From: JBCCGI01 sp039029355
GTDB taxonomy: Bacteria; Planctomycetota; UBA1135; GCA-002686595
DNA length: 45,225 nt
Direction: 5' to 3'
Assembly (NCBI GenBank): GCA_039029355.1
Contig: JBCCGI010000066.1
Coordinates: forward strand, 1-45,225
Positions 18,064 to 26,175 of this stretch are shown one piece after another; position 1 is the stretch's first letter, and each line of letters opens with the position of its first letter. The position numbers were made by a program, and so were the translations under genes. The notes below the pieces were generated by a model. That model ran no database searches. It had not been told where the DNA came from and saw only the letters and a program-made list of their open reading frames with translations.

Positions 18064-20640
18064 CTACGGAAGCGAGACCTCGTCGGCCCCCACGTCCACG
18101 GTGGCGCCCTCCCGGCGCGGTCCGCCGTCGAGGTCGCGCGTGAGGAGCGGCGGCACGTAGCCCGGGTCCGCCGCGTCGATGCACGGCGAGCCCGGCAGGA
18201 GGTGCGGATCGCCGGGCCCCGCGAAGAGCGGGTCGAGGTCGAAGTTGCCCTCCTCCCAGAAGAGCTCGCTGGTGCCGGGCACGTCCACGCCGGCCTCGCC
18301 GCCCTGCACGTCGCTGTAGCGGACGTTCAGCGTGTCGTCGAAGGCCGCGATGGAGAGCTGCTGGCCGGTCGCCGAGCCCGTGGCGACGTTGCCCCACAGG
18401 ATCGAGCGGTCGATCAGGCCCGAGGAGGCGACCGAGTGCATGCCGCCGCCGAGCACCGCCTGGTTGCCCTCGATGGTGCAGCCCGAGACCGTGATCGGGC
18501 CGAAGGCGTGGATCGCGCCGCCCTCCTGGCCGGCCTCGTTGCCGGAGAAGTAGCAGCTCTCCACGACCATCGGCGCGTCGGCTTCGAGCGCGCCGCCCTC
18601 GGCGGCGGCGACGTTGTCGAGGAACGTGCAGCCGCGGATCACCGCTCCGCCGGTGCCGAAGCTCGCGCCGAGCGCGCCGCCGTCCAGGCCCGCGGAGTTG
18701 CCGACGAACAGGCAGTCCTCGAGGATCGCGTCGTCGGGGTAATCGCCCGACGGGTAGGACAGATCGCTCTCAAAGTAGATCGCGCCGCCGTGCCACTTGG
18801 CGGTGTTGTTCTGGAACGTGCAGCCGCGGATCAACGAGCGCGAGTCCTCGGCCCAGATCGCGCCGCCGAAGTGGGCTCCCACGGAGCTCACCGTGTCGTT
18901 GTCGAGGAACACGCAGTTCTCGATGGTCGGATCGGACTCGTCGATGCGGATCGCGCCGCCGCCGCCCGAAGCGAGGCCGTTGCGGATCGTGAAGCCCGAC
19001 ACCCGCGAGCGATAGGTCTCGCCGCTCTCGAAGACGAAGGCGCGCCCGAAGTTCTGCGCGTCGATGATGCAGGCCGAGGGGCCCCCGGCGCTGCGGATCG
19101 TCAGCTCGCGGCCGCCGAAGTCGACGTCGCGGTTGCCGGCGCCGGTGTAGGTGCCGTCGGCGACCAGCACCACGGTGTAGGGCGCGGCGACGCTGGCGTC
19201 GACGGCCTCCTGCAGCGAGTCGAAGGGATGCTGCAGCGTTCCGTCCTCGGCCGGGTCGGAGATCAGCGGGTTGCCCGGTCCCGGGTCGCCGGGCGCGTCG
19301 TCGTCGACGTAGAGGCGCGTGGTCGTCTCGCACAGGTTCGGCTCGCCGTCGAGGTCGTCATCGAGCAGCTCGCCCTGCAGGATCTGCCACAGGTCGCCGG
19401 TGCCGTCGGTGTCGCAGTCGCCGGTGCTGGGATCGCGCAGGTCGGCGAGCACGGAGACGCTCGGCGCGCCGAGCGTGCCCACGCCGGCGGGGGTCAGCAG
19501 GTAGGTCTGCGTGTAGAGCTCCAGCCCCGTCAGCCCGGCGGGCAGCGCGGGCACCGGCACGTCGGTGTACGCCGGGCCCGTGCCCAGCGGGCCGACCGGC
19601 GGCAGATCGACGGCGCTCAGGAGGTTCGGCAGCAGCAATCCGAGCGGCGGGAAGTAGAGCGGCAGCGGCTGCGTCGAGAGGCCCACGAAGACCAGCGCGC
19701 CGAGCTCGCCCTCCTGCACGAAGCGCAGCAGCTCGCCCTCGACGCCGAGGGCGCGGACGTAGCCCGAGCCGAGCGTGCCGGGCACGTCGATCACGGTGCC
19801 GCTCACCACCTCGGTGGGGGGAGCGTCCGGGATGCCGCAGTCCACCTCGCTGCCGGGGGCGCCCCCGTTCAGCTCGGTATCGAGCACGTGCACCGTGGGC
19901 GCGCCCGCGTCGAGCCGGAGCGCCACGTCGCCCTCCGCGGGGCAGCAGTTGGTGAACGCGTAGCCGTCGCCGCCCTTGCCGCCGATCAGCGTGCATCCGG
20001 CGAGGAACGCGCGTCCCTCGTCGATCTCCATCGCCGGCCGGCCGGGCGTCGCCACCAGCGGCGGCGAGCAGTCGTCGCCGCGCGGGCCGACGAGGAAGGA
20101 CTCGTAGAGCGAGACCTCGGAGTTGAGCGAGTAGACCCCACCGAAGAGCACGCAGCGCACCGCCGCGACGCCCGCGCTGTTGCGCACGCGCAGCGCGCGG
20201 CCCGCGGGCTGGATCGTGATCGAACCGGTCGACGACACGTCGCAGTCCTCGAACAGCACGAACCCGAGGTTGTCGTTCAGCGCGATCGTCGCCTCGGTGT
20301 CGAGGTCGTCGTCCTGCACGCGGCGCATCTCGATGCCGCGGATCACGACCACCTGACCGGGCTGCAGGTTCGAGACCTCGATCGCGGTGGAGGAGAAGAC
20401 GTCGGGCAGCTCGACCGTGCCGAGCTCCTCGGCGAAGATCGTCAGCCCCTTGGCGACGACGTCGAAGCCGAAGTACGTGCCCGGCCGCACCAGGATCGCG
20501 TCGCCGTCGGAGGCGGCGTCGACCGCGTCCTGGATCTGGGCGAAGTCGGCGGCGTACGGGCCGTCGTCGACGACCCACAGGCGCTCCTGGGCGAGCGGGA
20601 CCGAGGCGAAGAGGACGAGGGCGAGCGGGACCATGCGCAT
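18064..20640 (-). CDS. Exported double beta-helix protein
   Basis: 858 residues with a signal peptide (M-R-M-V-P-L-A-L-V-L-F-A-S-V-P-L-A-Q). Residues about 20-280 form a first right-handed parallel beta-helix starting with the I-Q-D-A-V-D-A-A-S-D-G-D-A-I-L-V-R-P-G-T-Y entry motif. Residues about 290-400 are a separate beta module ending L-E-L-Y-T-Q-T-Y-L-L. A calcium-type Asp/Gly linker follows at about 405-440 (D-C-D-T-D-G-T-G-D ... G-E-P-N-L-C-E). Residues about 442-830 are a second beta-helix with many N-N/G-G-A-I repeats (G-G-A-I-Y-F, G-G-A-L-E-A, G-G-A-I-H-A). The end G-A-T-V-D-V-G-A-D-E is the usual close of such proteins. Probably cell-surface; polysaccharide binding or cleavage cannot be told apart by eye. 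Confidence 0.88.
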   Translation of the reverse strand: MRMVPLALVLFASVPLAQERLWVVDDGPYAADFAQIQDAVDAASDGDAILVRPGTYFGFDVVAKGLTIFAEELGTVELPDVFSSTAIEVSNLQPGQVVVIRGIEMRRVQDDDLDTEATIALNDNLGFVLFEDCDVSSTGSITIQPAGRALRVRNSAGVAAVRCVLFGGVYSLNSEVSLYESFLVGPRGDDCSPPLVATPGRPAMEIDEGRAFLAGCTLIGGKGGDGYAFTNCCPAEGDVALRLDAGAPTVHVLDTELNGGAPGSEVDCGIPDAPPTEVVSGTVIDVPGTLGSGYVRALGVEGELLRFVQEGELGALVFVGLSTQPLPLYFPPLGLLLPNLLSAVDLPPVGPLGTGPAYTDVPVPALPAGLTGLELYTQTYLLTPAGVGTLGAPSVSVLADLRDPSTGDCDTDGTGDLWQILQGELLDDDLDGEPNLCETTTRLYVDDDAPGDPGPGNPLISDPAEDGTLQHPFDSLQEAVDASVAAPYTVVLVADGTYTGAGNRDVDFGGRELTIRSAGGPSACIIDAQNFGRAFVFESGETYRSRVSGFTIRNGLASGGGGAIRIDESDPTIENCVFLDNDTVSSVGAHFGGAIWAEDSRSLIRGCTFQNNTAKWHGGAIYFESDLSYPSGDYPDDAILEDCLFVGNSAGLDGGALGASFGTGGAVIRGCTFLDNVAAAEGGALEADAPMVVESCYFSGNEAGQEGGAIHAFGPITVSGCTIEGNQAVLGGGMHSVASSGLIDRSILWGNVATGSATGQQLSIAAFDDTLNVRYSDVQGGEAGVDVPGTSELFWEEGNFDLDPLFAGPGDPHLLPGSPCIDAADPGYVPPLLTRDLDGGPRREGATVDVGADEVSLP

Positions 20641-20682
20641 GGGACGAGCTCCGGTTCTCGGGGGAAGAGGGAACGCGCCCCT

Positions 20683-20688
20683 ATCGTA
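20683..20688 (-). promoter_or_regulatory. Candidate -10 box for the beta-helix gene
   Basis: The minus strand reads GGCTACGATAGG in the 69-base gap upstream of the beta-helix gene. The GGCTACGAT part is identical to the sequence in front of the M1 peptidase at 10610-10618. A GGAG lies 8 bases before the ATG. No clear -35 box. Confidence 0.3.
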
Positions 20689-20709
20689 GCCGTCGCCGAC
20701 GAGAGCGGG

Positions 20710-21840
20710 TCAGCGCGGTCCCGCCGGCCGCGGCGCGGTGCGGATCGCGGTGATCTCCTCGGCCACGCGGCGCGCCTCGGCGAGCAGCCGTTGCGCCTCC
20801 TCGCCACCCAGCGCGGTCCACGCGCGATCGACGCGGCGCTCGGCGCGCGCCGTACCGGCGGCGTCGAGCACGACGCGCTCGTCCCCCCGGCGCCAGACGT
20901 CGCGCTCGCCCTGCACGACCACGCCGGGCGCGCCGCCGCCGCCGCGCAGCGCGTTCCACAGCACGTCGCCGCGCGACGAGAGCGGCGCCTCGGCCGGCGG
21001 GCGCAGGCCGAGCAGCAGCAGCAGCGTGCCCGGTACGTCGACCAGCGACAGGCGCGCGTCGCCGCGCCGACCGACGTTGAGCGCGCCCGGCAGCGCGACC
21101 CAGAGCGGTCCGCCGAGCGGGTCGATCGTGGTGGGGGGCGGCGCGTCCGGCCCCAGCCCGCGCGCCAGCAGGGCGAGCGCGACGGCGGTCTCCGGAGCGC
21201 GGTCGCTCGCCTCCAGGGCCGCGGTCAGCCGCGCGAGCGCGTCGCCGACCGAGACGCCGGAGTCGGGGCCGGCGTCCGCGAGGTGGACCCAGATGAGGAC
21301 GCGCTCGCCGACGCTCTCCTCGAGCAGCGCGGCCGCCTCGTCGACGAGCGCGCTCCACGCCTCTGGCTCGGCCTCACGCACCGTCTCGAAGCCGCCGATC
21401 CCCGAGCGCGTGACGAAGGGCTCGGTCAGGAACGCCGCGGTGGTCGTGCCGGCCGCGCGCGCGGCTTCGGCGAGCGTCCACACGCCCTCCCCGAGCGCCA
21501 GCCCGTCGTTCATCACGCCGTGGCTGCGCGGGTAGCGCCCGGTCCACAGGCTCGCGGCGCTCGCCGCCCGCGACGCCGATGGAGCAAACACCGCCGCGAC
21601 GCGGCTGGCGCGGCGGTCGAAGGCGGCGAGGTCCTCGTCGTCGAGCGACTGCGCCAGGCCCGGCCAGCCTCCGACCGTGACGACGACCAGGTGCGTCCAG
21701 GCCGGGGGCGTGGCGGCGGGCAGCTCGGTCGGCTCGCCGAAGAGCACGCGCGGCAGGTAGACCAGCGGCGCGACGACGACCAGCGCGAGGAGCGCCAGGC
21801 GTGCGGTCCGCTCGCGGCCGCCTGCGGCCTCGGACGTCAC
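20710..21840 (-). CDS. Sulfatase/alkaline-phosphatase-fold membrane protein with lost active site
   Basis: 376 residues, GTG start touching the stop codon of the upstream glycosyltransferase gene (TAGGTG), so the two are co-translated. An N-terminal membrane anchor (residues 14-33) is followed by a sulfatase-like fold: L-V-V-V-T-V-G-G-W-P where active enzymes have V-D-T-L-R-A-D, then S-L-W-T-G-R-Y-P-R-S-H-G-V, the well-conserved stretch after the nucleophile. The metal-binding aspartates of the first strand are absent, the nucleophile position appears to be Arg91, and no S-D-H-G motif is present. It is therefore predicted to be catalytically dead, perhaps a binding or regulatory subunit. Alignment was by eye. 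Confidence 0.75.
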   Translation of the reverse strand: MTSEAAGGRERTARLALLALVVVAPLVYLPRVLFGEPTELPAATPPAWTHLVVVTVGGWPGLAQSLDDEDLAAFDRRASRVAAVFAPSASRAASAASLWTGRYPRSHGVMNDGLALGEGVWTLAEAARAAGTTTAAFLTEPFVTRSGIGGFETVREAEPEAWSALVDEAAALLEESVGERVLIWVHLADAGPDSGVSVGDALARLTAALEASDRAPETAVALALLARGLGPDAPPPTTIDPLGGPLWVALPGALNVGRRGDARLSLVDVPGTLLLLLGLRPPAEAPLSSRGDVLWNALRGGGGAPGVVVQGERDVWRRGDERVVLDAAGTARAERRVDRAWTALGGEEAQRLLAEARRVAEEITAIRTAPRPAGPR

Positions 21841-22641
21841 CTAGATCTTCCCCCGCATCGACATCCACCGCAGCTTGAGCACGGTGGTGTAGCCCTGCAT
21901 CAGGATGCGCATGTTGAGCGTCGACTCGCCGCGCACGCGGTCGACGAAGTCGATCGGGATCTCGGCGATGCCGATGCCCTCGCGCGCGGTCTTGAACAAG
22001 AGCTCCTGCACGATCGCCGGCCCCTTCGAGAAGGTGTCCTCGACCCGGATCGCCCGCAGCGTCGACGCGCGCCAGCAGCGGAAGCCCGAGTTGCAGTCGC
22101 GCACCGGCAGGCCGAGCAGCACGCGGATGTAGGAATTCGCCAGCACCGTGACCCACTGGCGCAGGATGCCGCGGTCGGCGTCGCTCCCGCCGGCCACGCC
22201 GCGCGAGCCGAGGACCAGCCCGACCTCGCCGCCCTTCGCCGCCGGCTGCTCCAGGCGCCGCAGCATCTCGGGGATGAAGCTCGGCTGGTGCGAGAAGTCG
22301 GCGTCCATCTCGACTACGACGTCGGCGCCCATCTCGAGCGCGCGGACGAACCCGTCGCGTCCGGCCGCGCCGCGGCCGCGGTCCTCGGTTCGATGCAGAA
22401 GGTGGAGCCGCGGCTCGCTCTTGGCCGCCTCGGCGACCAGCTTCGACGTCCCGTCGGGTGAGTCGTCGTCGATCACCAGGACCTCGAAGTTCTCGCCCAG
22501 GGCGCAGAGCTCGCGGGCGAGCTCGACGATGTTCTCGGCCTCGTTGTAGGTCGGAACGGTGCAGATCACCCGCGGCGCCGACGGCGAGGGGGGCGAGGCG
22601 GGGGGGGCGGGGGAGCTCTCGGGAGGCCGATCTTCGGTCAT
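21841..22641 (-). CDS. Polyprenol-phosphate sugar transferase (Dpm1-like, GT2)
   Basis: 266 residues from the ATG at 22641. A longer start at 22707 would overlap the divergent gene's start codon, so it was not used. The GT2 fold is clear: C-T-V-P-T-Y-N-E-A-E-N-I, then V-L-V-I-D-D-D-S-P-D-G-T, then the D-x-D motif in V-E-M-D-A-D-F-S-H-Q-P, and later C-N-S-G-F-R-C-W-R and R-G-E-S-T-L-N. These match polyprenol monophosphomannose synthases, which move mannose or a related sugar from a nucleotide sugar to a polyprenyl phosphate at the inner membrane face. There is no C-terminal membrane segment, as in Dpm1. The product would serve GT-C enzymes such as the divergent neighbour at 22706. A Pro/Ser-rich N-terminal tail of about 20 residues precedes the domain. 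Confidence 0.9.
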   Translation of the reverse strand: MTEDRPPESSPAPPASPPSPSAPRVICTVPTYNEAENIVELARELCALGENFEVLVIDDDSPDGTSKLVAEAAKSEPRLHLLHRTEDRGRGAAGRDGFVRALEMGADVVVEMDADFSHQPSFIPEMLRRLEQPAAKGGEVGLVLGSRGVAGGSDADRGILRQWVTVLANSYIRVLLGLPVRDCNSGFRCWRASTLRAIRVEDTFSKGPAIVQELLFKTAREGIGIAEIPIDFVDRVRGESTLNMRILMQGYTTVLKLRWMSMRGKI

Positions 22642-22705
22642 GGGGGCGCGGGGCTCTGCCGCGAGAAGGTACTTCGACCGGCGCCCGCTTGATAGGGTTC
22701 CGGCC
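22642..22705. promoter_or_regulatory. Divergent promoter region of the two glycan arms
   Basis: 64 bp between the divergent ATGs at 22641 (-) and 22706 (+). On the plus strand TAGGGT at 22693-22698 lies seven bases before the ATG and would give a leaderless mRNA if it is the -10 box. No Shine-Dalgarno sequence precedes the plus-strand ATG. No operator palindrome stands out. Confidence 0.35.
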
Positions 22706-24769
22706 ATGAAGCTCGGGACCCTAGCCTCGGGAGATCGCCTCGCCCTGGCGGCGGCACTCCTGCAGGCGATCCTCCTCGTCGCCGGCGCCTGGCGCGTGGG
22801 GCCGACCTTCGACGAGCACTTCTACGCCGCGAGCGGGGTGGCGTACCTGGAGGAGGGAGAGTTCGGCCTCAACCGCGAGCACCCGCCGCTGATCAAGTAC
22901 CTGGTCGGGGCACCGCTGGTGCTGGCGGGGGCGGAGATGCCGGACAACGCGCTCCTGTCGCGCAACTTCCCGGTCGCCTTCTTCTACCAGCGGCACGGCG
23001 ACGACCTGGACCGCAACCTGTTCCTGGCGCGGCTGCCGGTGTGCCTGCTGACGCTCGCCACCACGGCGCTGGTGTTCTTCGAGGCGCGCCGGCGCTTCGG
23101 GCCCGGCGCCGGGGCGGGGGCGGTGGTGCTCTTCGGGCTCAGCCCAAGCGTGCTGGCGCACGGCCGGCTGGTGTCGCTCGACGCGGGCGTGATGCCGTTT
23201 CTCTTCGCGGCGGTCCTGGCCTTCCTGGCGGCCCTCGAGCGGCCCTCGTGGGGGCGCACGCTGCTCGCGGCGGTGCTGTTTGGGCTGGCGCACCTGGCCA
23301 AGCTGACGGCGCTGATGCTGGGGCCGGCCTTCGTCGGGCTGGCGTGCTTCGCGGCGCTGCGCGGACGCAGCCTGCGGCCGCTGGCGACGCTCGTGCTCAC
23401 GCTCTTCGGCGGCCTGGGCGTGTTCGCGGCGGGGTACGGCTTCGAGGCCAAGAGCATCAACGCCGCCTGGGGCTCGGACTTCTACGTGCGCGACATCCCG
23501 CCGCGCGCGGTCGCGCCGGATGAGCTCGCCGCGGCGCTCGCGGACGCCGGCGCCGACGCCGCGCAGTGCGCGCGCGTCGGCGACGCACCGAGCCTGGCGG
23601 CGGCGGTGCAGCTGCTGGTCGGCGGCCTCGCGAGCCCCGCGTCGGCGCCGCGCGCCGCGGCGGGGCTGCGGGCGCTCGAGGGCGGCCCGGGCGAGCTGAG
23701 GACGGGCGCCTTCGAGGCCGTGCTCTCGCTCCCGCCCGAGCGGCTCGCGGCCGACGAGCGCCACCGCACGCTGGCGGCGCTCGCGGGGCGCAGCGCGCCG
23801 GACGACGCTGGCTGGCGCCGGCTGTTCGAGGACACGCGCGGCGAGAGTTGGGACCGCACGATCTTCTACCACGGCTGGATGAAGACGCTCACGTCGGGGA
23901 TCTTCGGCGACGCGCGTCCGATCCCGCTCCTGTCGTCGCTCAAGGGCCTCGACCAGACCCTCGCGCACGGCAAGATCGGGCACGGGAGCTACTTCCGCGG
24001 TCGCACGCTATTGCCCGGCCGCGACTTCGGGGAGGGCAATCCACACCCCGAGTACTACGCGGTGGTGATGGGCATCAAGAACCCGCTCGGAGCGTTGGCG
24101 CTCTTCGCCCTCGGGCTTGTGCTCGGCTTCGTGCCGCTGCGCAAGGCGGAGGGTGCGCCGGGCTGGACGCTGCTGTCGGCCTTGGCGCTGCTCGGCATGC
24201 CGCTGGCGCTCTTCTACGCCTTCTCGACCGGCAAGGCGCTCTTGGGCGTGCGCTACCTGTTGCCGCTCTATCCGTTCCTGGCCGTGCTCGCGGCGCGCGC
24301 GTTCGCGGCTCTACCCAAGGTCGCGTGGCCGCTCGCCCTCCTGGCGCTGGTCGAGTCGGCGTGGATCCACCCCGACGAGCTCATGTACTACAACCTGCTC
24401 GGCGGCGGCCCGCGCGGCGGCCCGCGCATCAGCGTGGTCGGCGACGACTGGGGCCAGGACGCGCGCGCGGTCGGGCGCTGGTACGCGCGTTACCGCGACG
24501 AGGTCGACGCTGCGGGTGGGCTTGTCTATCGTCCCTACACCATGGCCGACCCCGCCGCCTTCGGACTCGAGCACGCGCGCCCGCACGGCGGGCCCACCGA
24601 AGCTATCGTCGCGGTGCACGCCGTCGACTACTACCGCGAAGCGGAGGAGTTCGCGTGGCTGCGCGACTACGAGCCGTTCCTCAACATCGGGCACGCGGTG
24701 TACGTGTACGACACGCGCGGCGGCGCTCCGGGGCGCGACCCGCGCGCCGAGTGGGAGGCGTCGCGATGA
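22706..24769 (+). CDS. GT-C family membrane glycosyltransferase (PMT/ArnT-like) with an inserted soluble domain
   Basis: 687 residues from the ATG at 22706; earlier in-frame ATGs lie inside the divergent gene. The first loop holds the GT-C acidic pair D36-E37 in P-T-F-D-E-H-F-Y and the H-P-P-L-I-K motif, as in PMT/ArnT-type enzymes that use polyprenyl-phosphate sugars. About ten membrane segments follow. Residues about 262-385 are a polar Ala/Arg-rich insertion between membrane segments, longer than usual in this family. The C-terminal part has G-V-R-Y-L-L-P-L-Y-P, typical of the last membrane region, and ends in a soluble domain. It probably glycosylates a protein or lipid on the outer face. 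Its TGA overlaps the ATG of the next gene (ATGA). Confidence 0.85.
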   Translation: MKLGTLASGDRLALAAALLQAILLVAGAWRVGPTFDEHFYAASGVAYLEEGEFGLNREHPPLIKYLVGAPLVLAGAEMPDNALLSRNFPVAFFYQRHGDDLDRNLFLARLPVCLLTLATTALVFFEARRRFGPGAGAGAVVLFGLSPSVLAHGRLVSLDAGVMPFLFAAVLAFLAALERPSWGRTLLAAVLFGLAHLAKLTALMLGPAFVGLACFAALRGRSLRPLATLVLTLFGGLGVFAAGYGFEAKSINAAWGSDFYVRDIPPRAVAPDELAAALADAGADAAQCARVGDAPSLAAAVQLLVGGLASPASAPRAAAGLRALEGGPGELRTGAFEAVLSLPPERLAADERHRTLAALAGRSAPDDAGWRRLFEDTRGESWDRTIFYHGWMKTLTSGIFGDARPIPLLSSLKGLDQTLAHGKIGHGSYFRGRTLLPGRDFGEGNPHPEYYAVVMGIKNPLGALALFALGLVLGFVPLRKAEGAPGWTLLSALALLGMPLALFYAFSTGKALLGVRYLLPLYPFLAVLAARAFAALPKVAWPLALLALVESAWIHPDELMYYNLLGGGPRGGPRISVVGDDWGQDARAVGRWYARYRDEVDAAGGLVYRPYTMADPAAFGLEHARPHGGPTEAIVAVHAVDYYREAEEFAWLRDYEPFLNIGHAVYVYDTRGGAPGRDPRAEWEASR

Positions 24770-26175
24770 GGCGTCTCGCACTCCTCTTCGCGCTGACGGC
24801 GCTGGGTGCGTGCGGCGGCGGCGGGACGGTCGAGGGCCCGCCCAACGTGCTGCTGATCACCGTCGACACGCTGCGCGCCGACCGGCTGGGCTGCTACGGC
24901 TGCGACCGCGACACCTCGCCCGAGCTGGACGGCTTCCGCGAGGAGGCGGTGCTGTTCGAGCGCTCCTACTCGCAGGCGCCCTTCACCGCGCCGTCGCACG
25001 CCTCGCTCTTCACCTCGCTGCACACCGAGGAGCACGGCGTGCTCGCCTGGGGTATGAAGCTGGCGCCTGAGGCCCGGACCTACGCCGAGCGCTTCGGCGC
25101 CAAGGGCTGGCGGACGGGCGCGTTCTACAACCACCCGTCGCTCTCGCTCAACGATCTGGAGCGCGGCTTCGACGAGGTGCAGAAGCGCTACTTCGAGCCG
25201 GCCGAGGACACGGTCGAGGGCTTTTTGAGCTTCGCCGAACAGGCGGGCGATACCGGCGAGCCGTTCGCCGCGTGGGTGCACCTGTGGGACGTGCACCGGC
25301 CCTACGCCTACCGCAACTGGAAGCTGGTGCAGAAGTACGTCCAGCGCGAGCCGTTCGCCTTCGAGGAGACGCGCTTCGGCAGCTACGAGGACGTCGAGGT
25401 CGGCCGCACCGAGCGCTACTACAACACCAAGCCCTCGCGCCGCGCCGAGCTGGGACTGCCCGACGAGGCCTGGGACTTCGTCGACGCGCGCTACGACTCG
25501 GGCGTGTGGTACGCCGACCGCGCGCTCGGCGCGCTCTTCGACGGGCTGCGCGACCTCGACCTGTTCGAGAACACCGTGATCGTGGTCACGTCGGACCACG
25601 GCGAGACGCTGCGCGAGCGCGACTCGGTCTGGTACACGCACGACCCGTTCCTCTTCGAGGAGACGCTGCGCGTGCCGCTGCTGCTGCGGCTCCCCGGCGG
25701 GGAGCACGGTGGCGCCTCGGTCGACTCGCTCGCGCGCGGGATCGACGTGCTGCCGACGCTCCTCCACGCCGCCGACCTACCGGTCACCGGCGCGCGCGGC
25801 CGCAGCCTGCTCGACGCGGTCGCCGGCACGCCGGAGGAGCCGGTCTACCTCTACGCCCAGACCCAGGCGCGTCACCCGAAGGAGGAGGGCGGCCCGGGCC
25901 CCGACGAGGACGGCTGGGTCGAGCGCCGCGAGGTCGTGTCGGACGGCGAGCGCAAGCTCTACATCGACCGCGGCACCGGGAAGCGCGCGCTGTTCGACCT
26001 GGCGCGCGACCCGGGCGAGAAGCGCGACGTGTCCGCCGACCCGGCCTACTCCGCCGACCTCGAGCGCCTCGACCTCGCGCTCGTCCGCTTCCGCGCGCTC
26101 CCGCGCCTGGGCACGCGGCGCGAGGACATGACGCCCGAGCAGATCAAGATGCTCGAGGATATGGGCTACCTCTAG
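24766..26175 (+). CDS. Sulfatase-like lipoprotein with a threonine at the nucleophile position
   Basis: 469 residues, overlapping the upstream glycosyltransferase by four bases. The signal peptide ends in a lipobox L-G-A-C16. Metal-binding and core motifs are intact: L-L-I-T-V-D34-T-L-R-A-D39-R-L-G-C-Y-G and T-S-D-H-G-E-T-L. The nucleophile motif is T-A-P-S-H rather than C/S-x-P-S-R, so no formylglycine can form. Thr is the nucleophile in phosphoethanolamine and phosphoglycerol transferases of the same superfamily. A head-group transferase or phosphodiesterase acting on the glycan made by its operon partner is therefore more likely than a true sulfatase. The C-terminus overlaps the end of the convergent gene by 32 bp. 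Confidence 0.88.
   Translation: MRRLALLFALTALGACGGGGTVEGPPNVLLITVDTLRADRLGCYGCDRDTSPELDGFREEAVLFERSYSQAPFTAPSHASLFTSLHTEEHGVLAWGMKLAPEARTYAERFGAKGWRTGAFYNHPSLSLNDLERGFDEVQKRYFEPAEDTVEGFLSFAEQAGDTGEPFAAWVHLWDVHRPYAYRNWKLVQKYVQREPFAFEETRFGSYEDVEVGRTERYYNTKPSRRAELGLPDEAWDFVDARYDSGVWYADRALGALFDGLRDLDLFENTVIVVTSDHGETLRERDSVWYTHDPFLFEETLRVPLLLRLPGGEHGGASVDSLARGIDVLPTLLHAADLPVTGARGRSLLDAVAGTPEEPVYLYAQTQARHPKEEGGPGPDEDGWVERREVVSDGERKLYIDRGTGKRALFDLARDPGEKRDVSADPAYSADLERLDLALVRFRALPRLGTRREDMTPEQIKMLEDMGYL

Noticed and set aside
18202..22461. A 1419-codon open frame on the plus strand
   Set aside because: It runs antisense through three well-supported genes (beta-helix, sulfatase-like and GT2) and has the same low-complexity Arg/Ala/Val composition.
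22642..22707. Longer N-terminus for the Dpm1-like protein from an ATG at 22707
   Set aside because: It would overlap the start codon of the divergent gene and adds only a non-conserved tail; the ATG at 22641 is adequate.
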